Source of the DNA: CAIOSQ01 sp044359885
GTDB taxonomy: Bacteria; Pseudomonadota; Alphaproteobacteria; CACIAM-22H2
Reading direction: 5' to 3'
DNA length: 5,104 bases
NCBI GenBank assembly: GCA_044359885.1
Contig: JBIKLI010000316.1
Coordinates: 1 to 5,104 of the forward strand
Shown here one piece after another: positions 1-5,104 of the stretch. Below the pieces are notes generated by a model, which was not told the origin of the DNA, did no database searches, and was given only the letters and a program-made list of their open reading frames with translations. A program made the position numbers and the translations under genes. Numbering within the stretch: the first letter of the stretch is position 1; every line of letters starts with the position of its first letter.

Positions 1-156
1 CACTGCGCGCCGCCGCCGTGCAGGGCGACGTCGAGGCGCCTTCGCGCCGGCGCGTCGTCGCCGAATCCCCTCGGCCCGCTCGCCGGGTCTGTCTCTCCGG
101 GCCCAGAACCCGGGTCGCGGCTTCGCCCGATCGCCGCCGCATCGTCACGCAAAAAT

Positions 157-165
157 GCTATAGAT
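157..165 (+). promoter_or_regulatory. Possible -10 element upstream of the DUF1330 gene
   Basis: GCTATAGAT contains TATAGA at 159-164, close to the bacterial -10 consensus TATAAT, and lies in the only A/T-rich patch of an otherwise very GC-rich leader. It is about 60 bases upstream of the DUF1330 start, a reasonable leader length. No good -35 hexamer is visible 16-18 bases upstream (the sequence there is GC-only or nearly so). This is therefore a weak prediction based on composition and one hexamer. Confidence 0.22.
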
Positions 166-180
166 CGCCTCGCGAAGGCG
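166..180 (+). repeat. Short GC hairpin in the DUF1330 leader
   Basis: CGCCT at 166-170 pairs perfectly with AGGCG at 176-180 around a 5-base loop (CGCGA). If transcription starts just downstream of the TATAGA element, this hairpin would lie at or near the very 5' end of the mRNA. It is short enough to occur by chance in DNA this GC-rich, and no regulatory role can be claimed. Confidence 0.2.
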
Positions 181-224
181 GCGACCATGGCCGCCGGTGC
201 GGACATGATCGCGGAGGAGTTGTC

Positions 225-518
225 ATGCGCGGCTATCTGATCGCCAATATCGAGGTCACCGATCCGGCCGGTTTCGAGCGCTACCGCGCCGAGGTTCCGG
301 CGGCGATCGCGCGCCATGGCGGACGCTATCTGGTGCGCGGCGGCGCCATGGACCGGCTGGAGAACGCCGACGGCTTCAGGCGCGTCGTCGTGCTCGAATT
401 CCCCAGCCTGGAGGCGGCTCGCGCGTTCTATCACAGCGCCGACTACGCGCCGCTCCTCAAGATGCGCACCGACAGTTCTCGCTCCGAGGTCGTTCTGGTC
501 GAGGGGCATGCCGGGTGA
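225..518 (+). CDS. DUF1330 family protein (97 aa)
   Basis: Small cytoplasmic protein of the DUF1330 family (Pfam PF07045), which has a dimeric ferredoxin-like alpha/beta-barrel fold. No biochemical role is established for most members. Seen here: an N-terminal strand MRGYLIANIEVTDP (1-14), then F17-E-R-Y20, the typical H31-G-G-R-Y-L-V-R-G-G40 segment, a second strand R53-V-V-V-L-E-F-P60, the helix EAARAFYHSADY (63-74), and the closing strand E88-V-V-L-V-E-G94. Length and order fit a complete family member. The ATG at 225 is chosen because it starts the conserved first strand and has a strong Shine-Dalgarno, GGAGGAG at 213-219, five bases upstream. The frame is open further upstream but without family-like sequence. 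The gene ends 64 bases before the transporter operon on the same strand and may be co-transcribed with it. A functional link is only inference. Confidence 0.9.
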   Translation: MRGYLIANIEVTDPAGFERYRAEVPAAIARHGGRYLVRGGAMDRLENADGFRRVVVLEFPSLEAARAFYHSADYAPLLKMRTDSSRSEVVLVEGHAG

Positions 519-568
519 CGCGGGCGGTCTTGCGCGCCCATCCTGGCCGTCACAAAATCGTCATGAAA

Positions 569-575
569 AAGGAGA
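569..575 (+). promoter_or_regulatory. Ribosome binding site of the substrate-binding protein gene
   Basis: AAGGAGA lies 7 bases before the ATG at 583. It fixes the start of the binding-protein gene, although the reading frame is open back to 316 inside the DUF1330 gene. It is one of the clearest ribosome binding sites in the window, consistent with a periplasmic binding protein being made in excess over its transporter. A possible weak promoter lies just upstream (TTGCGC at 530-535, 17-base spacer, CAAAAT at 553-558), but its match to consensus is poor. Confidence 0.7.
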
Positions 576-582
576 TCGAAAG

Positions 583-1578
583 ATGACGACGAAAATCGCG
601 TTCGGGCGCCGCGCGGCGCTCGGTCTCGCCGCGGCGCTGGCCGCACCCGGCATCCTTCGCGCGCAGGCGCGGTCGGTGACCATGTACACCGCGATGCCCA
701 CCGACATCCTCAACGCCCTGGTGCCGGCGTACCGGGCGAAGTCCGGCGTCGACGTCCAGGTCGTTTCGGCCGGTTCGGGCGAGCTGACCAAGCGGCTGCA
801 GGCCGAATCCGCGCGGCCCCTGGCCGACGCGCTGATCTCGGTCGGCGCCGACGGCATCGACGCCAACCCGACGCTGTTCGAGCCCTACGATCCGCCGGGC
901 ACGGACAAGATCATTCCCGGGCTTCGCCACAGCCGCAACTGGCTGCCCTTCACCGTCACGCTGCCGGCCGTCATCGCGGTCAACACGCGGCTTGTCGCCG
1001 AGGCCGACATCCCGACGCAGTGGCGGGATCTCGCCGACCCGAAATGGAAGGGCAAGATCGCCTTCGCCGGTGCCGACAGGTCCGGTTCGGCCTTCGTCCA
1101 GATGCTGCAGATCCTGCACAACGAGGGCGAGACCGCCGGCTGGCAGCTCTTCGGCCGGATGATGGAGAATTTCGTGATCACCGGCAGCTCGACCGCCGTG
1201 ATCCGTGGCGCCGCCCAGGGCGAGTATGCGATGGCGCTGACGCTGGAGGACAACGCGCAGCGCTTCATCGACGGCGGCGCGCCGATCCGGATCGTCTATC
1301 CCCGGGAAGGCATCTCGATCCAGGCCGACGCCATGGCGCTGGTCGCGAGGGCGCCGAACCCGGCCGCGGGCAAGGCGCTGATCGACTACATCGTGTCGCC
1401 CGAAGGCCAGGCCGTGATCGTCAAGGCCTCCAGCCGTCGTCCGATCCGGACCGACGTCCCGGGCCCGGAGAAGGCGATCGACGCCAGGAACCTGCCCGTG
1501 AACAACATCCCCCCCGACTGGGCCGTGGCCAAGAACAAGGAGTTCATGGACCGCTACCTGCGTCTGGCGCGCCGCTGA
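583..1578 (+). CDS. ABC transporter periplasmic substrate-binding protein (ferric/phosphonate/hexose-phosphate class)
   Basis: Extracytoplasmic solute-binding protein of 331 aa, in the iron/2-aminoethylphosphonate/AfuA-like class of periplasmic binding proteins. It should capture the substrate and deliver it to the permease encoded downstream. The N-terminus has a twin-arginine signal-like region: G8-R9-R10-A-A-L, a hydrophobic stretch to about 25, then a likely cleavage after A27-Q-A29. The mature protein starts with a strand SVTMYTAMP and has S62-A-G-S-G66 (a typical ligand-loop position), W155-K-G-K-I159 (conserved in the class), and G201-S-S-T-A205 in the second lobe. G213-E-Y-A-M-A-L-T-L-E-D-N224 and A233-P-I-R-I-V-Y-P-R-E-G243 follow, and the C-terminal helix carries D384-free, family-like R/W residues ending in RYLRLARR. 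The Tyr-Tyr pair that binds iron in FbpA-type proteins is absent; E222-D223-N224 stands near that place. Ferric iron is therefore less likely than a phosphorylated or other organic anion. This is inferred from remembered family patterns. The family and role are secure; the substrate is unknown. Confidence 0.92.
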   Translation: MTTKIAFGRRAALGLAAALAAPGILRAQARSVTMYTAMPTDILNALVPAYRAKSGVDVQVVSAGSGELTKRLQAESARPLADALISVGADGIDANPTLFEPYDPPGTDKIIPGLRHSRNWLPFTVTLPAVIAVNTRLVAEADIPTQWRDLADPKWKGKIAFAGADRSGSAFVQMLQILHNEGETAGWQLFGRMMENFVITGSSTAVIRGAAQGEYAMALTLEDNAQRFIDGGAPIRIVYPREGISIQADAMALVARAPNPAAGKALIDYIVSPEGQAVIVKASSRRPIRTDVPGPEKAIDARNLPVNNIPPDWAVAKNKEFMDRYLRLARR

Positions 1579-1591
1579 GCGACCACACGCC

Positions 1592-2659
1592 ATGACCGAG
1601 CACGTCGCCATCGAGGGCGTGGTCAAGCGGTTCGGGCCGTTGACCGTCCTCGATGGCGTCAGCCTGTCGCTGCCCAAGGGCGAGTTCCTGACGCTGCTCG
1701 GACCCTCGGGCTGCGGCAAGACCACCTTGCTGCGCATCGTCGCCGGCTTCCTGCACCAGGATGCCGGCGCGGTGCGCGTGGCCGGCAAGGTGATCGATTC
1801 CGAACCCCCGCATCGCCGCGATTTCGGCATGGTGTTCCAGCACTACGCCGTGTTCCCGCACATGTCGGTGTTCGACAATGTCGCCTACGGGCTGCGCGCG
1901 CGCGGCATGGGCCAGGACCAGATCGCGCGCAAGGTCGCGGCGGCGCTCGAGCGCGTGCGTCTCGGGCAGCTCGCGCAGCGTTTCCCGCCCCAGCTGTCCG
2001 GCGGCCAGAAGCAGCGCGTCGGCCTGGCCCGCGCCATCGTCATCGAGCCCGAACTGCTGCTGATGGACGAACCGCTGTCCAATCTCGACGCCAAGCTCAG
2101 GATCGAGATGCGCCAGGAGATCCGCCTGCTCCAGCGCGAACTCGGCATCACCACGATCTACGTCACCCACGACCAGGAAGAGGCGCTCGCCGTCTCCGAC
2201 CGCATCGCGGTGCTGGAGCGCGGCCATCTGCTGCAGATCGACGTCCCGCGCCGCGTCTACGAGGATCCCGCGCATCTCTTCGTCGCCGATTTCATCGGCG
2301 GCGCGAACAAGATTCCCGGGCGCGCGGCCGACGGCGGCGTGCGGCTCGACGCCGGCCCGGCGATCGGCGCGCGGCTTTCCGCCGCCGCCGGTACCGCGCT
2401 GACGACGACCCTGCGCATCGAGGACCTGCGCCTCGCGCCCGAGACCCCGGACTGGCTGCGGCTGCCGGCGCGCGTCGTGCTCGCGTCCTATCTGGGGGCG
2501 CGCCAGCGCCTCGCCTGCGCGCTCGCCGACGGCACGACGATCGAGGCCGATCTCGATCCTGGCGCCGAGCTGCCGGCGTCGGGTGGAGCGATCGACCTGT
2601 GGTTCTCGCCGGCGAAGGCGCGGATCTTCGACGCTGCGGACGGCCGGAGGGTCGGTTGA
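1592..2659 (+). CDS. ABC transporter ATP-binding protein with TOBE-like C-terminus
   Basis: Cytoplasmic ATPase (355 aa) that would dimerise beneath the fused permease and power import. All nucleotide-binding motifs are intact: Walker A G37-PSGCGKT-T45, Q-loop Q83 in VFQHYAVFPHMSV, signature L135-S-G-G-Q139, Walker B L155-LLMDE160 with catalytic E160, D-loop S163-N-L-D166, and switch H193 in YVTHDQEEA. After about residue 235, FIGGANKIPG opens a C-terminal extension of about 115 aa that fits the TOBE domain of the FbpC/PotA/UgpC-type ATPases, where substrate or regulatory ligands can bind. Length is typical for that class. The ATG at 1592 is 13 bases after the binding-protein stop, and no clear Shine-Dalgarno is visible between them, so translation may be coupled. 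Its stop overlaps the probable permease start. The family is certain; sequence alone does not separate iron, polyamine or organophosphate transporters. Confidence 0.95.
   Translation: MTEHVAIEGVVKRFGPLTVLDGVSLSLPKGEFLTLLGPSGCGKTTLLRIVAGFLHQDAGAVRVAGKVIDSEPPHRRDFGMVFQHYAVFPHMSVFDNVAYGLRARGMGQDQIARKVAAALERVRLGQLAQRFPPQLSGGQKQRVGLARAIVIEPELLLMDEPLSNLDAKLRIEMRQEIRLLQRELGITTIYVTHDQEEALAVSDRIAVLERGHLLQIDVPRRVYEDPAHLFVADFIGGANKIPGRAADGGVRLDAGPAIGARLSAAAGTALTTTLRIEDLRLAPETPDWLRLPARVVLASYLGARQRLACALADGTTIEADLDPGAELPASGGAIDLWFSPAKARIFDAADGRRVG
2646..2651 (+). promoter_or_regulatory. Ribosome binding site supporting the TTG start of the permease
   Basis: GGAGGG lies 4 bases upstream of TTG at 2656-2658, inside the end of the ATPase gene. 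This Shine-Dalgarno, with the TTGA overlap of the ATPase stop (TGA 2657-2659), is why TTG is preferred over the in-frame GTG at 2599. The GTG would give a 61-base overlap, has a weaker GGAG at 2585-2588 ten bases upstream, and would add 19 residues without membrane character. Confidence 0.55.
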
Positions 2660-4335
2660 GCGGGCGGGCCTTCGCCGCGGCGCTGCGCGATCCCTGGACG
2701 CTGGTCGGTCTCGCCGGGGTCGCCTTCGCCCTGGTCTTCGCCGTCGTCCCGCTGCTGGCGCTGTTCGCCCAGAGCCTGGTCGGGCAGGACTGCGACTGCA
2801 TCGGCCTCGAGAATTTCGAGATCTTCTTCGGCTCGCGCTATTTCCGTCGCGCGCTGTTCAACAGCCTGACGGTCGCCGGGGCGTCGACGCTGCTGGCGCT
2901 GGCGATCGGCGTGCCGCTCGCCATCCTCTTCCAGCGCTTCCGTTTCCCGGGCAAGGCGGCGCTCATGGTCATGATCGTCATGTCCATGCTCTCCCCGCCC
3001 TTCATCGGCGCCTATGCCTGGATCATCCTGTTCGGGCGCGGCGGCATCGTCACGCTGTTCGCGCGCGACACGCTGGGCATCCAGCTGCCGACGGTCTACG
3101 GACCCGCGGGCATCTCGCTCGCCAGCGCCTTCAGCCACTATCCGATCGTCTTCTTCGTCGTCTCGGGCGCGCTGCAGCGCATCGACCGCAGCTTCGAGGA
3201 GGCGGCGGCGAGCCTCGGTCGCAAGCCCGCGATGGTGGTCGCGACCGTCACCCTGCCGCTGGCGCTGCCGGGGATCGCCACCGCGGCGCTGCTGGTCTTC
3301 CTCAGCACGCTCGCCGATTTCGGCACCGCCAACATCCTGGGCGAAGGCGAACGCTACCCGGTGCTCGCGACGCTCGCCTATTCGCTCTACCTCAACGAGA
3401 TCGGCGGCGAGCCCGGCATGGCGGCGACGACCAGCGTCGTCCTGGTGGCGATCGCGCTGCTGCTGGTGCTGCTGCTGCGCGTGGCCTCCGGCCGGCGCTC
3501 GGTGGTCGGCGACGCGGCCGCCCAGCAGCCCCCGCCGGCGACGCTGGCCGGTGCGGCCGCCTGGAGCTGCGCCGCGGCGACGCTGCTGATCGTGGCGATC
3601 GCCAACCTGCCGCTTCTGGTGGTCTGCATCTCGTCCTTCCTCGACGCGCGCGGCGCGGTCTTCCAGGCGGACTTCACGCTCGACAACTACCGCAAGGCCT
3701 TCGCGCTGATCGGCGACGCGCTGTGGAACAGCGTCGTCTACGCGACCAGCGCGCTGGCGGTGATCGTCGTCATCGGCGCGGCCTTCGGCTACTACATCAC
3801 CCGCTATTCGGGGCCGCTGTCGCGTGCGCTCGACCTGCTGGTGATGGTGCCCTTCGTCGTGCCGGGCACGGTGCTGGGCATCGGCTACGCGTCGGTGTTC
3901 AACGGCCCGCCGGTCTACATCACCGGCACCGCCACCATCATCGTCGTCGTCTACGTGATCCGGCGCATGCCCTATCTGACGCGCGCCGCGGCCAGCGTCG
4001 TCTACCAGATCGATCGCGGCCTGGAGGAGGCGTCGCTGAATCTGGGCGCGCGGCCGATGGCCGGGTTCAGGAAGATCATGGTGCCGCTGATGCGGCCAGG
4101 GATCATGGCGGGCATGACCATCGCCTGGCTCGAGGTCTTCAACGAATTGTCGGCCTCGATCGTGCTCTACACCGGCGCCACGCGCACGCTGCCGATCGCC
4201 GCCTTCCAGCAGGCCTTCAACGGCGACGTCGGCATCGCCGCCGCCTATGCCTCGATGCTGGTCGCGATCACCGCGGGCACGCTCGCTCTCGTGATCCGTC
4301 TGGGCGGCGCCGAGCAGACGCTGTCGATGAAATAG
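2656..4335 (+). CDS. ABC transporter permease, fused two-domain (FbpB/AfuB-like)
   Basis: Inner-membrane permease of 559 aa (from TTG 2656) in which two binding-protein-dependent transport units are fused, as in FbpB- and AfuB-type importers, so one polypeptide can form the whole channel. Hydrophobic segments lie at about 14-38, 69-93, 101-127, 150-173, 209-225 and 257-279 (first half) and 307-330, 358-383, 392-416, 422-437, 482-506 and 531-552 (second half). Each half has the cytoplasmic EAA loop that contacts the ATPase: E182-A-A-A-S-L-G188 followed by a TLPLALPG-type end, and E458-A-S-L-N-L-G464 followed by V476-P-L-M-R-P-G482. A linker rich in Ala/Pro/Gln (about 280-300) joins the halves. 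A C46-D-C48 pair sits in the first predicted periplasmic loop. The 4-base overlap with the ATPase stop implies translational coupling. An upstream GTG at 2599 is the alternative start. The substrate is not readable from the permease. Confidence 0.93.
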   Translation: MSGRAFAAALRDPWTLVGLAGVAFALVFAVVPLLALFAQSLVGQDCDCIGLENFEIFFGSRYFRRALFNSLTVAGASTLLALAIGVPLAILFQRFRFPGKAALMVMIVMSMLSPPFIGAYAWIILFGRGGIVTLFARDTLGIQLPTVYGPAGISLASAFSHYPIVFFVVSGALQRIDRSFEEAAASLGRKPAMVVATVTLPLALPGIATAALLVFLSTLADFGTANILGEGERYPVLATLAYSLYLNEIGGEPGMAATTSVVLVAIALLLVLLLRVASGRRSVVGDAAAQQPPPATLAGAAAWSCAAATLLIVAIANLPLLVVCISSFLDARGAVFQADFTLDNYRKAFALIGDALWNSVVYATSALAVIVVIGAAFGYYITRYSGPLSRALDLLVMVPFVVPGTVLGIGYASVFNGPPVYITGTATIIVVVYVIRRMPYLTRAAASVVYQIDRGLEEASLNLGARPMAGFRKIMVPLMRPGIMAGMTIAWLEVFNELSASIVLYTGATRTLPIAAFQQAFNGDVGIAAAYASMLVAITAGTLALVIRLGGAEQTLSMK

Positions 4336-4376
4336 CCGCGCGCGCCGGGCGCGAGATCCGCGCAGTGCCGCGCGGC
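4335..4376 (+). repeat. Inverted repeat beginning in the permease stop codon
   Basis: GCCGCGCG (4335-4342) pairs perfectly with CGCGCGGC (4369-4376). The 26-base interval contains a second small stem (GCGC 4349-4352 with GCGC 4360-4363). The position directly after the permease stop suggests an mRNA 3'-end or stabilising structure for the transporter transcript. There is no T-run after it, so it does not look like an intrinsic terminator, and CG-only arms of this length can arise by chance here. Confidence 0.3.
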
Positions 4377-4475
4377 GATGTCCGGACCCGAGCGCGGCCG
4401 CCCGTCGAGGACATCCCCGCCGAATTTGCGCAGCGGATGGTGCCGGCCGATTTCCTGAAGCGTCTCGCCGTTCTG

Positions 4476-4679
4476 GTGCCGCAACCTCGGCTGGACTGCC
4501 GCGCCCGCCGGCCTGGTCGTTCTCGGCAGCGTGTTGCTGTCGGTGCTGCATTCTTCGGCATGGCTGTGGGTGACGGCGCTGAGGGGCGCGCATCTCGTGC
4601 AGGCCGCGTCCACCGGCATGTGCCCGGTGGTGATGGTCCTCGGGAAGATGGGCCTGCCGGGCGCGCGGGCTTCAACTGA
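4476..4679 (+). pseudogene. Frame-broken DUF2892/YgaP-type small membrane protein
   Basis: Frame 1 from about 4507 to 4659 reads AGLVVLGSVLLSVLHSS, then WLWVTALRGAHLVQAASTG, then MCPVVMVLGKMGLPG. This resembles small DUF2892 (YgaP transmembrane, PF11127) proteins: one hydrophobic helix, a W-L-W-x-T-A turn, a second helix and a T-G-x-C-P motif followed by a VLxKxG tail. Frame 1 has no usable start (a stop lies at 4456-4458 and no start codon occurs before 4531) and no stop afterwards; it stays open to the window end, through the hairpin. In frame 3 a start is available (GTG 4476 or ATG 4437) with PRLDCRARR before the core, and GRAGFN then TGA (4677-4679) after it. A shift near 4500-4510 and a compensating shift in the GC run near 4656-4668 would restore a roughly 65-aa protein. 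Either the gene is decayed or the sequence has two indels. The family match is from pattern memory; the 5' boundary is approximate. Confidence 0.5.
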
Positions 4680-4683
4680 CGCA

Positions 4684-4709
4684 ACGGGGCCGCGCGGTCG
4701 CGGCCCCGT
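4684..4709 (+). terminator. Probable intrinsic terminator hairpin
   Basis: ACGGGGCCGCG (4684-4694) and CGCGGCCCCGT (4699-4709) form a perfect 11-bp stem with a 4-base CGGT loop, starting 5 bases after the TGA at 4677-4679. It is by far the best inverted repeat in the window. The downstream sequence (CCTTCGGGTCT) is only moderately T-rich, so termination may be weak or factor-assisted. Placement suggests it closes the transporter transcript together with the DUF2892-like remnant. On the - strand the stem would be followed by TGCGTCAGTTG, also without a proper T-run. Confidence 0.65.
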
Positions 4710-5104
4710 CCTTCGGGTCTGGGGCAGGCCGGCGCCGCAATCGCCGCGCCGGGTCGCGCCTGGGTCGATGCGACGACGAAGCGGATCCGCACGCGGGCCC
4801 CTCTGGCATCGTCGTATCTTGCGATCCAGGCGAGCGCTTCGCACGGCCGGCGCCGGATGCGCATCGATCGCCGGGATCCCGATCCCGCCCCCGTGCCGAG
4901 CGGCCGACACTCGAGCCCGCCGCGACATGCGGCGCAGGATTCTCCATGACCGCGGATCCGGCGTCCTTGTGCACGTCGCCGGTGGACGCCCTGCCGCCGA
5001 CGCGCTCGCCATGCGAGGCCGGATGGCCTTTGTCTTTCCTGCCGGGCGGGGCCGCGACGCCAGCCGGTCGATGCACGGCCGGACGGTGCGCCGGCCTCAC
5101 GCCT
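4710..5104. other. Downstream region without a supported gene
   Basis: Open frames exist on both strands through this stretch, but their translations are dominated by Arg, Gly, Pro, Ala and Ser with no hydrophobic core or motif, as expected of GC-rich noncoding DNA. One candidate start is ATG 4946 (+), with AGGA at 4936-4939 six bases upstream, open to the window end (53 codons). Its peptide is rich in Pro, Thr and Cys and matches nothing I recognise. A 10-bp palindrome CGGGATCCCG lies at 4872-4881. The region may be intergenic or the leader of a gene beyond the window. Confidence 0.4.

Larger units (their letters stand above)
1..224. other. Leader region without a convincing gene
   Basis: This stretch precedes the first supported gene. 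The frame of the downstream DUF1330 gene stays open upstream to about position 18, but the peptide there is arginine- and proline-rich and looks like translated GC-rich noncoding DNA. A frame-1 reading also runs open to a stop at 238-240. I see no family match in any frame on either strand. The only A/T-rich spot is around 150-165, and a short hairpin follows it. The window probably begins inside an intergenic region or just past the end of an unseen upstream gene. Confidence 0.5.

Noticed and set aside
550..1830. A 426-codon open frame on the - strand opposite the binding-protein gene
   Set aside because: It has no recognisable domain and its composition is that of an antisense shadow. The + strand gene has a signal peptide, a ribosome binding site and family motifs.
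2488..4593. A 701-codon open frame on the - strand opposite the permease
   Set aside because: The translation is a monotony of Arg, Asp, His, Gln and Gly with no fold-like pattern, exactly opposite a membrane-protein gene with excellent family motifs. It is a GC-rich codon-position shadow.
2583..4679. A 698-codon open frame on the + strand out of phase with the permease
   Set aside because: It is Arg/Ala/Gly/Pro/His-rich and overlaps the true permease frame, which carries 12 hydrophobic segments and two EAA loops. Only its last part (after about 4476) is of interest, as the end of the DUF2892-like remnant.
4716..4864. A - strand stretch reading EALAWIARYDDARGARVRIR, briefly protein-like
   Set aside because: The frame runs on without a stop through the terminator and the DUF2892-like region, has no ribosome binding site, and matches no family I know. 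Chance is the simpler explanation.
4872..4881. Perfect palindrome CGGGATCCCG
   Set aside because: A 10-bp palindrome is expected by chance in DNA of this composition and has no associated repeat, promoter or gene start.
1..5104. Search for CRISPR arrays, tRNA/rRNA genes, insertion sequences, riboswitches and direct repeats
   Set aside because: No regularly spaced repeats, no cloverleaf with a recognisable T-loop, no transposase-like protein and no conserved riboswitch core were seen by eye on either strand.

Overview
The window is GC-rich DNA (very high G+C at third codon positions, few A/T-rich spots) of the kind seen in Alphaproteobacteria, perhaps Rhodospirillales- or Rhizobiales-like. 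That assignment rests on base composition, a Tat-like signal peptide and the gene families present; no taxonomic marker gene is in view. All convincing genes are on the + strand.

Layout: 1-224 is a leader with no convincing gene, holding a possible -10 element and a small hairpin. 225-518 encodes a 97-aa DUF1330 protein. 583-4335 is a compact three-gene ABC import operon: a periplasmic substrate-binding protein (583-1578), an ATPase with a C-terminal TOBE-like region (1592-2659), and a fused two-unit permease with about 12 membrane segments (2656-4335, probable TTG start overlapping the ATPase stop by 4 nt). The operon belongs to the broad family of importers for ferric iron, phosphonate, polyamine or hexose phosphate. 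The binding protein lacks the paired tyrosines of classical ferric-binding proteins and has a Glu-Asp-Asn stretch at the equivalent place, so a phosphorylated or other organic anion is a better guess than Fe3+. The substrate cannot be settled from sequence alone.

After the permease, 4336-4475 has an inverted repeat beginning in the stop codon. About 4476-4679 holds what looks like a small membrane protein of the DUF2892/YgaP transmembrane type whose reading frame is broken. Its conserved core is in one frame, while a fitting start and stop are in another, so I call it a pseudogene or a sequence with indel errors. A perfect 11-bp GC-rich hairpin at 4684-4709, just after that stop, is a likely transcription terminator. 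The remaining roughly 395 bases show no supported gene.

The three transporter genes should work together: the binding protein captures solute in the periplasm, the fused permease forms the channel with its two EAA loops, and two copies of the ATPase drive uptake. I found no sign of a novel defence, mobile or RNA-based system. The most unusual items are the broken DUF2892 gene and the unresolved transporter substrate.
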